A program made the position numbers and the translations under genes. Positions 12,110-25,110 of a stretch of DNA of 64,000 bases are shown piece by piece. The stretch is from Sycobia sp. Sy_11 (taxonomy: Eukaryota; Arthropoda; Insecta; Hymenoptera; Epichrysomallidae), in contig JACCIC010000051.1 in NCBI GenBank assembly GCA_018907035.1, forward strand, positions 2,933,001-2,997,000, written 5' to 3'. The notes below the pieces were generated by a model, which saw nothing but the letters and a program-made list of their open reading frames with translations, was not told where the DNA came from and did not search any database. The stretch's first letter is position 1. Each line of letters opens with the position of its first letter.

Positions 12110-15100
12110 CCCATCAACTACGTAGTACGCGATACTAAAGCCCATTTGTATGCTACTGTCGTCTACTTACGTTCTCTTTGTCGAACGAAATTTTTGTTCA
12201 ATGAGCGGACTTGCAATGGGCATCTGCCCTACAAGGAGTTTTGTGATTTTACTCCTTGATGATGAATGCATCTTGTCAATTGGGTGATGTTTTTATAAAT
12301 TATACAAATAATCGACGCTCTCCTAACGAAATCTGTGGGAGAAACTGTACTGACTTCATAGGCTGAACTACTCATAAATAATGTTTTCTTTCTTTGTTAA
12401 TTTGATATAAATAACAAGATTTTTTATTTTAGATACTATAGAACTTACATAAAATTATAAATAAAATTATTTAAAATTATGTAACTAATAAATCTGGAAA
12501 TAGATTGAAGTTAAAGCTTTCAAAACACATACACAATATTCTTAAAAATTTTTAAATATTTTTAGTCCCTTGTACATTGTTATTTGAATTGTGCAAGTTA
12601 AATTGCAATTATTAATATATAAAATAAGCTCGATAATGTGATGTAGCTTTTGAATAAAATTTTTTTAACTAGGATGTATTGTCAAAACTATTGACAATTA
12701 GCCTTATTTCTTTACTAGCCAACAAGCACACGAATAGTCATTCGAAATGTTTCTCCCCTGATTTTCTGGTATAATAATGAGGTATACAAATAAAAATGAA
12801 AAAAAGAACTGCAAGCAATAATTAATGCAATGCCTTTAAAAAAATTTCATATCTATACCTCATTAACATATTGAAACCAATGGAGAGGGTTGTAAACAAT
12901 AATTAATTAAGACCAGGCACCGACCACAATCATTTTTTACATTGTTGTTGATTAATAGCTTTTTCACGAACTTAACGTGATATATAAACAATGATGACAA
13001 AGTAAATTAAGCACATTATTCATTAAAAAAAATTAAAAATAAAGATATTGCAAAACATGACTGGATATTTTATGTGATGAATAACAGACAAAAAATACTG
13101 TATGTTTATTATTTCGTGTTTTGAGAGAAGGTAGGATTTTGAATAGTTCAAAACATCTGATTGTGTTATATGAAAGTTTATGTTTGCAAGTATATAAGTC
13201 AATTTATGTATGTACAGAGGACCTATATAATGAGAAATTTATGGCATCTGCTTGTTGTCACGGCTCGCATTTCAATTTTTCAATTTATTTTGATTCGAAT
13301 CTAAATATACAAACGACTATTATAATACATTTTATATTAATCCTAATGTGTATTGTGTTAATTTATATGTTTATTGAAACATTTACCTATCATTTCCTAT
13401 AATTTTAAAAGATTTGATAAATAATATAATATTAATCATTTTCAATTTTGCCTAAATAATTAGTTTCCATTGCAGGACTATGAACACTTTGCAAACTTTT
13501 GTTATATTAATTTGAATTTAATCTGACACTATCAGAATTTCCAAAATCCTCGATTTATTTTTTCATTTACTTTTAAAATTATATTATTATTATTGTTGTT
13601 ATTGAAAACAAATTTTTTTTCTATGATGTTAATATTTTAAATTTATAATTTGAATTTGTTACAATAATAAGAGTATATAGATAAGCATTTGTATATTTAC
13701 TTCTTTATTTTATTTTATTTCCTTTTCATTCTTTTGTAGAAATAATTTTGTTTATTCAAAGCTACTTTTTTGTACAGTTTTATGAATTCTTGTTTTTTCT
13801 TCTTTTTTTTTAACGGCATAAGTTCTTGGCTCAAGCAGTAAAGGAATAGATTCGTTTACTTTTTTCTATGTAAACGATGTACATTAAATCTCAAAACGAA
13901 GTTCATTATGTTGAAATTTTCAGAAGTATATCACAGACAACGTCTATCAGACTTTTTGGAGGTGAAACGGAAAGTGAATTTCATCCAGTTCTTGTCAATA
14001 TATTTCTTAAAAGAATTTTATAGTCCATAAAAATAGTTAAATAAAAAAAAACACTAACATATAGTAGTGATCATTGTAAAAGTTTATTATAAATTTAATT
14101 GTTATGAAACGCTAATGTTTTTTTTCTATTCTTTCTTTAACTAATTCAAAATATGTAACACTACTAAAAATATATAAATATATCAAGAAATAATAAGAGT
14201 AATATAGATTTTTACATTGAATCTTATTATATATCTTACATTTATCTTGAACTTATTAGATAAAATGACCATAAATTTTTTATATTTAAATTCGTTTTAT
14301 ATACTTTAGTAAGTAAATACTGTTCAGAAAATCAGATAAAAAATTGATTATATTTTCTTTCAAAGAAAAACTTTTTTAATGCCATTTTAAATATTTACTA
14401 TTATCAATGATTTATATTAATTTATATATATTTAATTTTAATGGTATATTATTTAATTTAGCAACCTGGGTTTCCTTTATTTTTAAATTATAAGTGCATT
14501 TTATTTATTCATTGGTACAGTTTCTTTTACTTTTTTGTAGTTTGACAAATAGATGCTATTTGTCAATTGCTATTCATTTTCACACAATTCTTACTTCTTA
14601 CTAAACGCTTGATGCACTATTAACAATTTTTTAAGGTACAATAATTAAGTATTAAGTAAATTAAGATTAATTATTTATGTCTAAATATAAAATACTAAAA
14701 TTTATTATATACAATTTTGAGATGTTAATAAATTTACTTATATTTAAACATAAGTTGATTTAAGCAAAAATTAATTAAAAAAATATTTCAAATATCAATT
14801 CAAAATATGATTTCAATATTATCAATGTCTGAACCAAATATCAATAAAAAGAATTATTTTTTATTTTTGTTTTATTTTTAAAAATCGTTGTATATATGGA
14901 CTGCCATCAATCACATTCAATTATATTAAAACAAAGCTAATTTTATACACATTATTTGGTTTAAAGTTTAAACTTTTTTTTGTAAAATATATCTTAAACC
15001 AAATCAAGAAAAACAGAGTATTCTATTACTTAAAAACAATTCATATATTAGTATAAACAATTATATCAAATATATTTTTTCATAATTATATACATATACA

Positions 15101-15422
15101 TACACACACGCGCGTTCACAGATAGAAAGAGAGAGTGTAAAGAAAACAGTAGCTATATGACATATTCTGATTTATCTTATAATTAGATAAAAACCATGTT
15201 AGATTTAATTTAAATCTTATGCTTCGTTTGAATACTTTAATTTTATTTTTTAATAATTCACTGTCATATTTATATAAGAAATTTAATTTTAATTAAATTT
15301 AGATTATATTATTATATTTATATTAAATTTTAAGTGATAGGTAAATAATTTACATGGTCAAAAAAGGAAAAATTCATTAGCACCCATAATAAAAAGAAGA
15401 GTAAAGCCAGATTTTATATATA
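12110..15422. other. Rab8 3'UTR and convergent intergenic region
   Basis: The 3'UTR of Rab8 probably ends soon after AATAAA at 12653. The remainder is AT-rich. An open frame at 13121-13402 is AT-driven and hydrophobic, with no recognisable match, and was not accepted. A short (CA)/(CG) and GA patch is at 15100-15135. Confidence 0.55.
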
Positions 15423-15428
15423 TTTATT
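15423..15428 (-). terminator. Clp1 candidate polyadenylation signal
   Basis: AATAAA on the minus strand, 35 bp after the Clp1 stop codon. Confidence 0.5.
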
Positions 15429-15462
15429 TACAGATAAGACTTAAATATTATATCCTATTATT

Positions 15463-17571
15463 TTAATGAGTATCCATAAATTGAATTTCACTTAAAAGCA
15501 AAATATGATTTGGTAATGGTCTGGGTTGTGGACTCAGTATTGTGAAAGTTTGACGTTCTACATCAACATTGGTGCTGTAAAAAAATGTTTTAAGAAATAT
15601 ATTTTCTACAATATTGAATGAAAATAAGGAGAATCAATTTATATGAACAATATTATAATTTTGAAAAATATTTACAAATTAAAACTATAGTATTGATCAA
15701 AATGACTTTTTGTACCATAATATATCTTTAAAAAATGTTATGAACCAATGTTTAAAAAGTATGAAAAAAATATTTGGAAAGAATACTTGATATTAAACTT
15801 ATAGATCAATTATTTATTACACCTAAAAAGTTCAGAAAAATAATAGTATATTAAGAAAATGATGAAAAATATCTAAATTATTTTATGACAAGTTTGCAAG
15901 GAACAACTTTAATAGGATAAGAAATTAAACTTCATTAAATGTATCAATCATTATTTATGCAAATAATATAAAATTAATAAATATTCTAAATAAATTTTAT
16001 TATACTTACACACAAACAAATCCTGCCACATTTGTTTGGACAACATCATCTTCTGGTGAATCAGCAAATGACACTGAGAGCAAATGGTGGAGTAAGCTAG
16101 GCCCTGGGGTGACAGCAACTAATTTAGTTAAATTATCTTCTGCCTTCATACCTAATGGCATGCAAGAAGATGGCAATATAGGTGCACCTATTTTAAATAA
16201 TTTAGCTTCACTCCATTTCACTTCAAAACTATGTGGATAAAGTGGAGTTCTTGATCCATAAAAATACTCTCTAACAGATTGATCACGAGCTTCATTTCTT
16301 TGCATTTGAGATCTTTCTACGACACCACCACTTTTTGGTAAAAAAACTACTTTTACAAAATCTGGCATATCTCTAACTAATTCGTTATAAAGTCTTTCTT
16401 GATCTAAAACTAAAATTGTATCAACTTCAAAAGCTTGTGCAGCATGTGTTAACAATTTGTAGCCTACTCCCTTAATCCATCCACATGTGTTAATAACTAT
16501 TCCAGAAACCTTGGCCTTTTTATTTGCTTGTAATCTATCTGTACAAACTTCAGCTAATCTTGTTACAAGAAGATTATAAAGAACTGAATTCGAACTAGGA
16601 GTTTTATGTCCAAAGTGAAATACTAAAGGAGCTTGTTGACTAAATCCATCAACAACATTTGATGGTCTTTCAACAAGTAGTGCCCCTACCGTGCCTGGTA
16701 TTGCAATATGTCCCTGTCCACTATCTAAGTCAACATAAATGGGACGTCTACCCATTCTGACAGCATAATTTAATAAAAGTCTACACAAAGTTGATTTTCC
16801 CACATCACAAGGCCCTACAACCATAACAATAGGACCTCTTGTATCATCTTTTTCAGCTGCTTCTCTCATTCTTTCCATAGCAGCATGACAATTTAAATAT
16901 AAACTCATTGGTGTTTCCTTTGCTATATAACTAACATCAGTTTTTCCTATTAATTCAACAGTACACCCTTGCCAAGTAAATACTGCAACTTTAGCTCCAC
17001 AAGTAAATTCGTATTTTTTACCTTTGACTAATTCTGTTCCAAATACTTCAGCTAAACCACTTTTTAACTGAAAAATAAAGATTTATATCAATATTTAACT
17101 TAATAACTAAAAATAATTCATAATTAAATTACACTGGCATAAAAATTAAATTAATATATATATTTTAAAACTCAGAAATATATGTTAATTTGCATGCTAC
17201 CTAGATCCTATAATACTTTAATAAAAGTTGCAGATTATTGTATTTATTATTAGTAGTAATATTCATTAAGCAGAAGTATTATTTGATATCTAATACAAAT
17301 TTAAATTGTATATTCAACGTGATATTATTTTGACGCTGATTTAAATTAAAATTTTAACCTATTGGTTAATAGGGGTCGATATTTAAAATGGTATTATACG
17401 AAAGTTTTATTTAGTAAAGTAACAACTGACTAAAACTTTTCAATTGTCATTTATAATCGTATAACTACATACCTCTAAAGTTACTTTTTCATTCTTACTT
17501 TCTAATTCGAAACGTAATTCACAATCTGGATCTAATTTAAACTCTTGTATTGAACTTTTTTCGTCAGTCAT
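15463..17571 (-). CDS. cbc: Clp1, polyribonucleotide 5'-hydroxyl-kinase / pre-mRNA 3'-end factor
   Basis: RNA kinase subunit of cleavage factor II and partner of the tRNA splicing endonuclease, acting in the nucleus. Exons on the minus strand: 17571-17473 (starts MTDEKSS), 17067-16010 and 15574-15463 (ends MDTH, TAA). All junctions are GT-AG and in frame (the Val codon before TNVDVERQ is split). Total 1,269 nt, 422 residues, the usual family length. The N-terminal beta domain comes first, then the Walker A loop GPCDVGKST (about residue 125), the Walker B-like DLDSGQGH, the family motif [30 protein letters not shown] and the C-terminal domain with [13 protein letters not shown] and LSPQPRPLP. 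Start: first ATG of an exon whose product aligns with the family N terminus. Drosophila name is crowded by cid. Convergent with Rab8, with about 3 kb between. Confidence 0.96.
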
Positions 17572-17989
17572 ATTGAAATAAATTTAATTTAAAAAATTTG
17601 TTTTATTTAGCAAAGTTAAATTATTGAATCAGAAACTATACATGAACATTATACTCGGAAGCTGCGCTAGGTCTGTACTAGCAAAGAAGATAGATGCTTA
17701 TACCAGAAACTGCAAGAACACTTCTGTACAAATCGTTGAGTCCAGTGCATATCCAGTCTTTGGGTAACTTTTCGTAGTTGGGTTATCCAACCACTGGAAA
17801 GCGCCACTGTCGTCACTTTATATATATATATATACATATGAAAGTCTGTATATATAGACACTGTAATGCAATAGCAGCTGGCCTCGTCGAGTCAAGGTGA
17901 CGGACAGGCCAGGTATACAGGTGCAGAGCCGGTATCAGGGTGTATCCATTCGATGGGCAAAAAAATTTATGATGTGGCTAGAAGATAAG
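17572..17989. other. Clp1 upstream region
   Basis: Presumed promoter side of Clp1. GC content rises between 17660 and 17960 and a short (TA)n lies at 17820-17835. No second gene recognised; short open frames on both strands have no recognisable content. Confidence 0.5.
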
Positions 17990-18622
17990 CTAAAAAAAAT
18001 TTTTAGAGAAAAATTCAATAGCTTCGTCTTGGGATCCCCTGAAAAATTTTACGATTATATGAAACACAGATACCTTCGAATAACTTTTTTTTCGAAAAAT
18101 GTTAATTGTAGAAAATAAACGTATAAATAAAACGCATAATATAAAAATATATTTTGATAGGAAAACTATTGTGTGAAATATTTTTTGTAACTTTAAGTAC
18201 TTAGCCTGTTTATAAATTGATTGAAAAATAGTGGCTTCCGGACATGGACAATAACAAGCTGTACCTACAGACGCTGAGTTATTACTTTTGCTGCCATCAG
18301 TGAAAATTTTTATTGCTCGTTCAGGAATAAATTTGTTAAAATCAGAGTTCATATCAGAAGATTTTTGTAGAGTTATACCTAGTTGCTTGTTAAAAGGCAA
18401 TGATGCAATAATTACATTATATTCTTGTTGGAATAAATTATATTTTGAATTTTTTAATAGGAATTTTCCGTTTTGAATTGAGTTTACTTTTCTTTTTTGA
18501 TTCTGATAAAAATTGATATATAGTTTGATGAATGGGTAGGCTTTCGTTAGATAGAATTTTATCAAGTAATTATGGCAAAGGTATTGACATCTTCCTCGAG
18601 TCGTTGGTAGCTTAGATTCCAC
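17990..18622 (-). pseudogene. non-LTR retrotransposon remnant with RNase H start
   Basis: A 210-codon minus-strand open frame. Its middle part carries IKIFTDGSKSNN followed by VGTACYCPCPEA, the beta-1 strand region of the RNase H domain of insect non-LTR elements (first catalytic Asp in TDGSK). The preceding part (CQYLCHNYLIKF, YNLFQQEYNVIIASLPF) looks like the linker between reverse transcriptase and RNase H. After YCPCPEA the frame runs into AT-rich non-homologous sequence, so RNase H is cut short. No reverse transcriptase was found at higher coordinates. It is a truncated insertion, not a host gene. Confidence 0.75.
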
Positions 18623-19640
18623 GAGTAGTATGTTGGCGATAGTAGAATATTTACTTTCTATTAGAATTTTAGCAGTATATAATTTTAATGAATTGTCTCG
18701 AAAAATCTATTTCTTAAACTAAGAAAATTTTTATTTAATTAATTCGATAATATTGTTCTTTTGATAGTATCAGAAAAATCTTTGACCACAAATTTGATCA
18801 ATCTATAATTTAAGTATTTATATTATTTGCAATTCTAGCTATTAGATTTTCTGAATTCAATGCATTACTTTTTTGTTTTAATATAATAACCTTCAGATTC
18901 TTCTGAAAATTTTGTTTTCTTAGATTAAGAACATATTTATTTATATATGTATTGTGTAACTCTGTTCTATATATACTGTATAAAAACAATTAAATACTAA
19001 TTTCTAGAAAATATTAGTTTGATTCTATAAAGCCTTTTTTAGAGAATCAAAAGTATTGTGTTCAGGTATATGATTACTAAATTTAAGAAATTCAGGTTTT
19101 CTATTTTAATTTTTTAATCAGCTTGTTTGAAAGAAACGTTTTCTAGAAAATGATAATGCTTATTTTTAGATTATGATGAGCTAAATTTAAGTAATTAGAA
19201 CATTATAATTAAATAAATATTTACTTGACTGAATTTTTGTTCATAAGAAAATCTATTCTCTTGGTTTAAGAAAATGGTGTTTTTCCTGAATGTAAGTTAA
19301 TATTTCGATCGCCTTCAAATTTTGAATACGTATTCTATACGGTCAGGATTAAATGATAGGATATTTTTTACTGCAAATTTAACAAAAAAAAAAATAACGA
19401 AATGATGGAAACATTTGTTGCATGTATATCGGTAAACTGCCTGCTAGGCCTCGTACAACGTGCGTGTAGATGGACAGGTAATAAACAGTGAGAGCAGGTG
19501 ATAGAAAGAAACGAAACAGTATAGAGGACAGTCGCGGGTACATGCAGGTACATGATATGGCAACACCCACCAACATCGAGTAATCCATGTTAATCCCCTT
19601 GGATTTTTCTTTTCTCCCCTCCCCCTCTCGCTCTCACATT
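18623..19640. other. AT-rich intergenic sequence
   Basis: Nothing recognised. Many TTCTAGAAAA-type patches recur between 18990 and 19150 without clear repeat structure. Confidence 0.5.
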
Positions 19641-19642
19641 CC

Positions 19643-19726
<84 letters not shown>

Positions 19727-19728
19727 GT
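19641..19728. repeat. (CT)n microsatellite
   Basis: About forty CT dinucleotides with small interruptions at the right end. Confidence 0.96.
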
Positions 19729-19739
19729 CTTCTCCATAC

Positions 19740-20346
19740 AAGGTAGTTATGTGTCACATATGATTATATAGGATTCTGATATGATACTCCAAAAGTATAA
19801 AAAGCAATCAAATAATTTTTGGAAAAGTTTACAATCTATAATTAGCAGCTTTTTCGAGATCTATTGCATTCGTAAACATAAATCAATTGCTGACAATGGC
19901 CATGAATATTGTCTCAATTTTAAGTTAATTTTTTTAAAATCTATTTAAATAATTTTAAAATTTATTTTAGTTCAATAGAGAAACATTATAAAATTAAATC
20001 AAATATACATTTTTTAGTTCCAAGTAAAACGTATGTCATAGAAATAAGTCTATACGGAAAAAAAATTTTATAGATTTAAATAAAAGGTTGATTCGTATAC
20101 CATTAATTAACCATTTATTCAAAATCAGTAATTTATACATTTAAAATACTGAATGTTTAGTTAAATACAGTAAATATTTTTTTGATATATGAGAACTGAG
20201 AATTTAAACAAAATATAACATTCAACTGTAGTATTTTAACTTATTAGACCGTCGTTTTCGTAATCTTCAGCGATGTAAACGTACACTATATATTATATTG
20301 CAATAAATACTAACTATATTTATATATTTTTCCATCATTTTTATTG

Positions 20347-20395
<49 letters not shown>

Positions 20396-21540
20396 GTAAT
20401 ATATTTGTATTATACGAAACGCAATGGTAGTGAAGGTTCAACGCACACAATCTGCCGTTCAAGCTTTAGACATCCCGATCAGAATCTTAATTAGGGTTAT
20501 TATTAGAACTTACTCCTAATAAATAGAGAGTGTTTAACTGTTTAATAAGGCAGTTACATGTACTCTTCAGCACTAAAAATCTTAATTTTAAAAATTACTT
20601 ACACAACTAAAACATACTTTAAATTTATTTTATACAAAAGTATAGAATAAGGCAAGTATATTGTATTAGAAATTCTAATCATTTAAAAATATTTGTAACG
20701 TAACAAATATTTTTTGCTCTTTAAATAAACTCAACAATTCATTTCAAATACACGGTTGTTTCGAAATTGCAGAATATTCGTTCCTATTAAAGCTGTATAT
20801 TTTTGTTTCAATAGAATTTGAATGAATGTGTTTGTTGGATTGCAATAAATATACTTTTACGAAATCGACTCATTTGCACCTGGAATTGTTTTCAGTGTGT
20901 AGCGCAACGCAAATTATGTTATTAGATAAGTAATATTATGTTTATATAAACTTGTAGTCTTATTGTACAGTTTATAAATTCCACTAAAAAACATATTTCT
21001 TATTCTATACATTTTTCTGTACCAAGAGTTTCCAAAAAAATATATTCAAGCTAACGGAGGATATAGAATAGTCAATGAGAATATTACGGTGAAGTGCATT
21101 GCTGTTAATAAAAAACGTTTAAAGAAAAAATATATAGATTAAAAAATATGTATTTTGATGAGATTTTGAACTTTTAGTTACATCATTTAATGGAATTTTT
21201 TGTATTTTACAAGATAAGTTAGAAAAACAATATTTTCACTGGGTATTAATGTGATTTATTATAAATTTGAAATTATCACCAATTTTTACTACCATATATA
21301 TAATTAGAATCCTAAAAAACGTATATATAAAATTTTAATAAAAATCGCGTTAGTCGACTACTGGAAAAATTTGGTAGCTTTTTGCTATAAGAGATTTTCT
21401 CAGCTTTGATGTTTGCCAGTTAACCTTAAATTCTGCTGATCTTTTGAGGAGCACCTCACAACCAGGATCAAGAATTAAGAGGAAAAGTGCTTAGACGGGA
21501 TAACAGGACGGCTGATCTTATAAATTAAATACGGTGGGCG
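19740..21540. other. AT-rich intergenic sequence
   Basis: No gene seen. Holds one (TA)n tract at 20349-20392. GC content rises sharply at about 21540, where the gypsy element begins. Confidence 0.5.
20349..20392. repeat. (TA)n microsatellite
   Basis: Uninterrupted TA repeat of about 22 units. Confidence 0.95.
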
Positions 21541-21544
21541 CTTT

Positions 21545-22420
21545 CATTCGGGACACCCATTGTCTATGATCAAAATGTGCGCGCCTGTGTAGAAACTCAC
21601 AGGTTCCGCTACCACAGTATTCCTTCCGATGTTTGCGCGTGCCGTGCGGTCAGAGAGAACGGTATTGTGCGTGCGGGCATATGTTAGAGGGGGACAGCCG
21701 CCGCAGGCCTAATACACTTGGCACAGCTCTCTCTCGCCGCGCGAGGTGTATCCCTTCTCGCACACTTTCCTAGTCTTCCCAGCGGTAGAGAGGCAAAGTA
21801 TATAGGCAAATATTTTCCAGTAGTCGCCGCGACCTGTGCACGTTCTTGGTATATTTCCCGCATGTTAAATTTAATTTATTAATTTAATTTCGTGTTCGTG
21901 CTAGATAATTATTTGCCGAAATATTATTTTCGCGTATAATAATTTTCGCGTGTGTGATAATCAAAGTTAAATAATTATTAGTGTATTTGAGTCGGAATTA
22001 ATTTGCACGGCCGTGTTTTTGGCCGTCACAACTCCCTCTTTTTTGGGAAGCGCGGAGTGTGTATATGGGAAAGTAAGTGCAATAAAGTGAAAAAAATGTC
22101 TTAATTACGTACATTTTTTTCGTAGCACGTTAGGCATTGAACGTGCCCCGTAAGCGAGCTGATGCGCATGTGGAACCGCTGATCCCTGATCCATTGTCGG
22201 TGCCGCACGGCCCCAAGGCGAAAGAATAATGTGGTATTTTCGTCATATAAGTAAGCCTGCAATGGCCGGGAATCATTCGTTCGAGTTAAGCAGTGCGGCT
22301 TATACTCCGGTACGGGAATCGATGCATTGCCCGCTGCTAACCAAATTTAAATAATAATTTGTGTATTTGATTCGGAATCAATTTGTGCGGCCGCGTTTTT
22401 GGCCGTAGCATAATTATAAA
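21545..22420 (+). other. gypsy leader, probable 5' LTR region
   Basis: GC-rich sequence before gag. Two similar blocks of about 70 bp (21968-22035 and 22340-22415) share TTTGTGTATTTGAnTCGGAAT-like sequence and a hairpin CGGCC-GYGTTTTT-GGCCG. They could mark two LTR ends (a partial duplicate) or an internal repeat. An AATAAAG at 22080 may be a polyadenylation signal. Confidence 0.4.
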
Positions 22421-22549
22421 AACAGAATATTTAACATTATTAACATGCACAATAAATATATAAACTTATTAGATAATTTTATTAAAAACAAGTATCGTGA
22501 AATGAATATTTAAAAAACAAATTAAGCTGAAAAGAGAGCTGACTCGTTG

Positions 22550-23400
22550 ATACAAGGAGCCGCCAGCAGCAGAGAACTGCCTGGTGAGCAGCGCAGCTTG
22601 CCCCTTGTCTGGAAGAACGGCCAGACGATCAAAATTAGCAGCCCTAGACGAGGATCAGCCAAAACGAGTCTCAATAACCGAACCACTCACGTCAATACTG
22701 ACGTCCAAGAAAGAATATGACAAAAGCTCATTATCAACATGGCGATGCAAAGACCATAGTTATAGCCCGATACCGAAACACTCGTAGGAAGAAAGGCGAT
22801 ATAAGGCACGAAATCGAAATTCCTCATCCAGATATCATTCAGAAACACCTCCTCGGCCTCGATGAAGAACAACAAGCGAATCGCGATACAGGCCTAGGAG
22901 TCCATCTCCACGAAATATGACCGATACCATCACCAGTCCCTCTCGCAATTACCGCTCAGGCCAAGAGAACGACGAACAGAGACGTTATTCCCGACCGCCT
23001 AGCAGAGAGCACAATGATTGATACACGAACCATGACAGGACGCGTCACGAATCACCACGACCGGGCGATGAACGAGGATATCCGGCACAAGATAATCAAC
23101 TGTGCTCGACTTGCAATAGACCAGGCCATTGGGCGGACCGAATAGATGCCCAGAAAGAAAACGCATCTTCTGCTATAATTGTGGCGAAGATGGCGTCACG
23201 ACGGTCAACTGTCTACGTTGCGGAGCGAATAGAAAAAATTTGGGAAACGCCTGAGGGAAAGGGTTATTGGCGTCGACCCCATTACCTCATACAACGAGAC
23301 TCCCCGAACAACTAACGAAATGACTAATACAAAATGCGCAACAATATTAGCCACTGATGTTACTAGGTCCCGAAAAGCAGCCTCAATACAGGAAAACGAA
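22550..23400 (+). pseudogene. gypsy gag remnant with decayed zinc knuckles
   Basis: Broken frames encode an Arg/Ser/Asp-rich region (SRNYRSGQENDEQRRYSR around 22935) and a nucleocapsid. The first knuckle reads CSTCNRPGHWADRI (23102-23143; the last Cys is lost) and the second CYNCGEDGVTTVNC (23170-23211; the His is replaced by Val). These lie directly before the protease, as in gypsy-type Gag. Stops and frameshifts separate the pieces, so it is not functional. Confidence 0.75.
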
Positions 23401-23404
23401 AATT

Positions 23405-25110
23405 GATTTTTCCTGAATATCGAAGTTTCAGGCAAGATATTCCTGGCGCTGATAGACCCCGAGGTGCGCAAGTCCTACATCGGACTACGACCAGCACGCA
23501 TTGTGAAAACAGCAATTCTAACGGTAGTGTCATTCATGCAGTTGCCAGATGGCCAGATCCGCTCCAATGACGGGGAAGTAGATCTTCTTTTAAAAATAGA
23601 TGGGCAACAGGTTACGACGCGCTTCAAAGTGTTTACATCCCTGGCGTACGATATCATCCTTGGGATCGATATTTTGATTCAACTAGAAATGACAATTAAT
23701 TTCGCCAAGGCGACCTGGCAGACGCCTAGAAACATAATACGACACTTTGTGATGCGCTTGAACAATGAAGTCCAAGCAATCACTCCCTCAACAGCACTAA
23801 ATGGAGTTGCCACGTTGGAGCAGAGACAGAGACGACAGCTGAACCAACTTCTGGATCAGCTAATACCGAAACAGACAGGGGTTTTAAGGCTCGCACAGAT
23901 GTCCCCACATTACATAGACGTGCAAGGCCATCGATCTATCAAACGGCGCCTCCGCCATATACCAAACAAATTATTAAGACAAGCCCATGCAGAATTCGAT
24001 AGACTCCTCACTGAAGGCATTATAGAACCTTCTGAGGCTTGTGGAGTAGCTGTCCGGCAATCGTGCTGAATAAAGGACGGCAAGATTTGATTCTATATAG
24101 ACTACAGGGCAGTTACCAGGTGACGAAGAAGGGTGCATATCCTCTTCCTCATATGGACGTCCTATTGGACAATCTGCGTGGCGCTCGTTATCTTTATAGG
24201 ATAGACTTGAGCCAGGCGTATCACCAGATTCCATTAGACGACAATAGCAAGGAAATAACTGCCTTTGCAGTCCCGCAGATAGGGCTGTTCCAGTACACCC
24301 GAATCCCATATGGGCTGACTAACGACCCTGCCAGTTTCCAGCGCGGCATGGATGTCGTGTTCGGACCGCAATGGTAACTAAGCGACTTTGTCTACATGGA
24401 CGATATTATTATCGCTACGGATACGTTTGAGGAGCATACTCAGCAACAAGCAGCGGTACTGGTCCACCTTAGTCAGGTTGCGCTCCAAATTAACAAGGAG
24501 AAGTCTGAGTTTTGCTGCCCGGAGTTACGTTACCTGGGTTATATAGTGGACAAAAATGAATTGCGTACGGATCCCGACAAACTAAAGCCCATCACGGAAT
24601 ACCCAGCCCCCTCAAGCATCAAAAAGCTGAGAACTTTTCTCGGCATGGTAGGGTGGTATGCCCGCTTTATAAAATCATTGGTGGACCTAAAAGCACCACT
24701 CAGCAAGCTTCTACGAAAAAACGTGAGATGGCACTGAGACAAGGCCCAGGAAGACGCGTTTAACCATCTGCGTATTTTGCTAATACAAGCACCCGTGTTA
24801 GCACGCCCCGTACAAGGTAGACCCTATATTTTACAAACTGATGCGAGTTACTACGCCCTCGGTGCCGTGCTTAGTCAAGACACGGATAATGAAGAGCACC
24901 TTATCGCTTATACGAGCAGGGTATTGACTAAGGCGGAGGTAAACTACACGGTTACCGAGAAAGAGTGCCTTGCCGTACTTTGGACAGTAGAGAAATTTAG
25001 AGACTATCTATTGGGGGAGGAGTTGACGATGATCACTGATCACAGTAGCCTAAAATGGCTACATACACTGAAACCCCCCACGGGCAGTCTTACTGACAGT
25101 CGGAGCTCGT
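23405..25110 (+). pseudogene. gypsy pol: protease, reverse transcriptase, RNase H (broken)
   Basis: Protease: FLALIDPEVRKSYIG around 23440, where the active-site D-T/S-G is D-P-E, and ILGID near 23660. Reverse transcriptase: DLSQAYHQIPL (24206), FQYTRIPYGLTNDPASFQ (24290) and the catalytic VYMDDIII (24391). RNase H: ILQTDASYYALGAVL (24829), then TEKECLAVLW and ITDHSSLKWL (25037). Frames break near 24045 (shift), at 24377 (stop), near 24737 (stop) and after 25080. The catalytic YMDD is intact but the reading frame is not. Gene order and motifs place it in Ty3/gypsy. Confidence 0.93.

Noticed and set aside
13121..13402. 93-codon open frame after Rab8
   Set aside because: AT-driven hydrophobic composition, no recognised content, downstream of the Rab8 polyadenylation signal without splice support.
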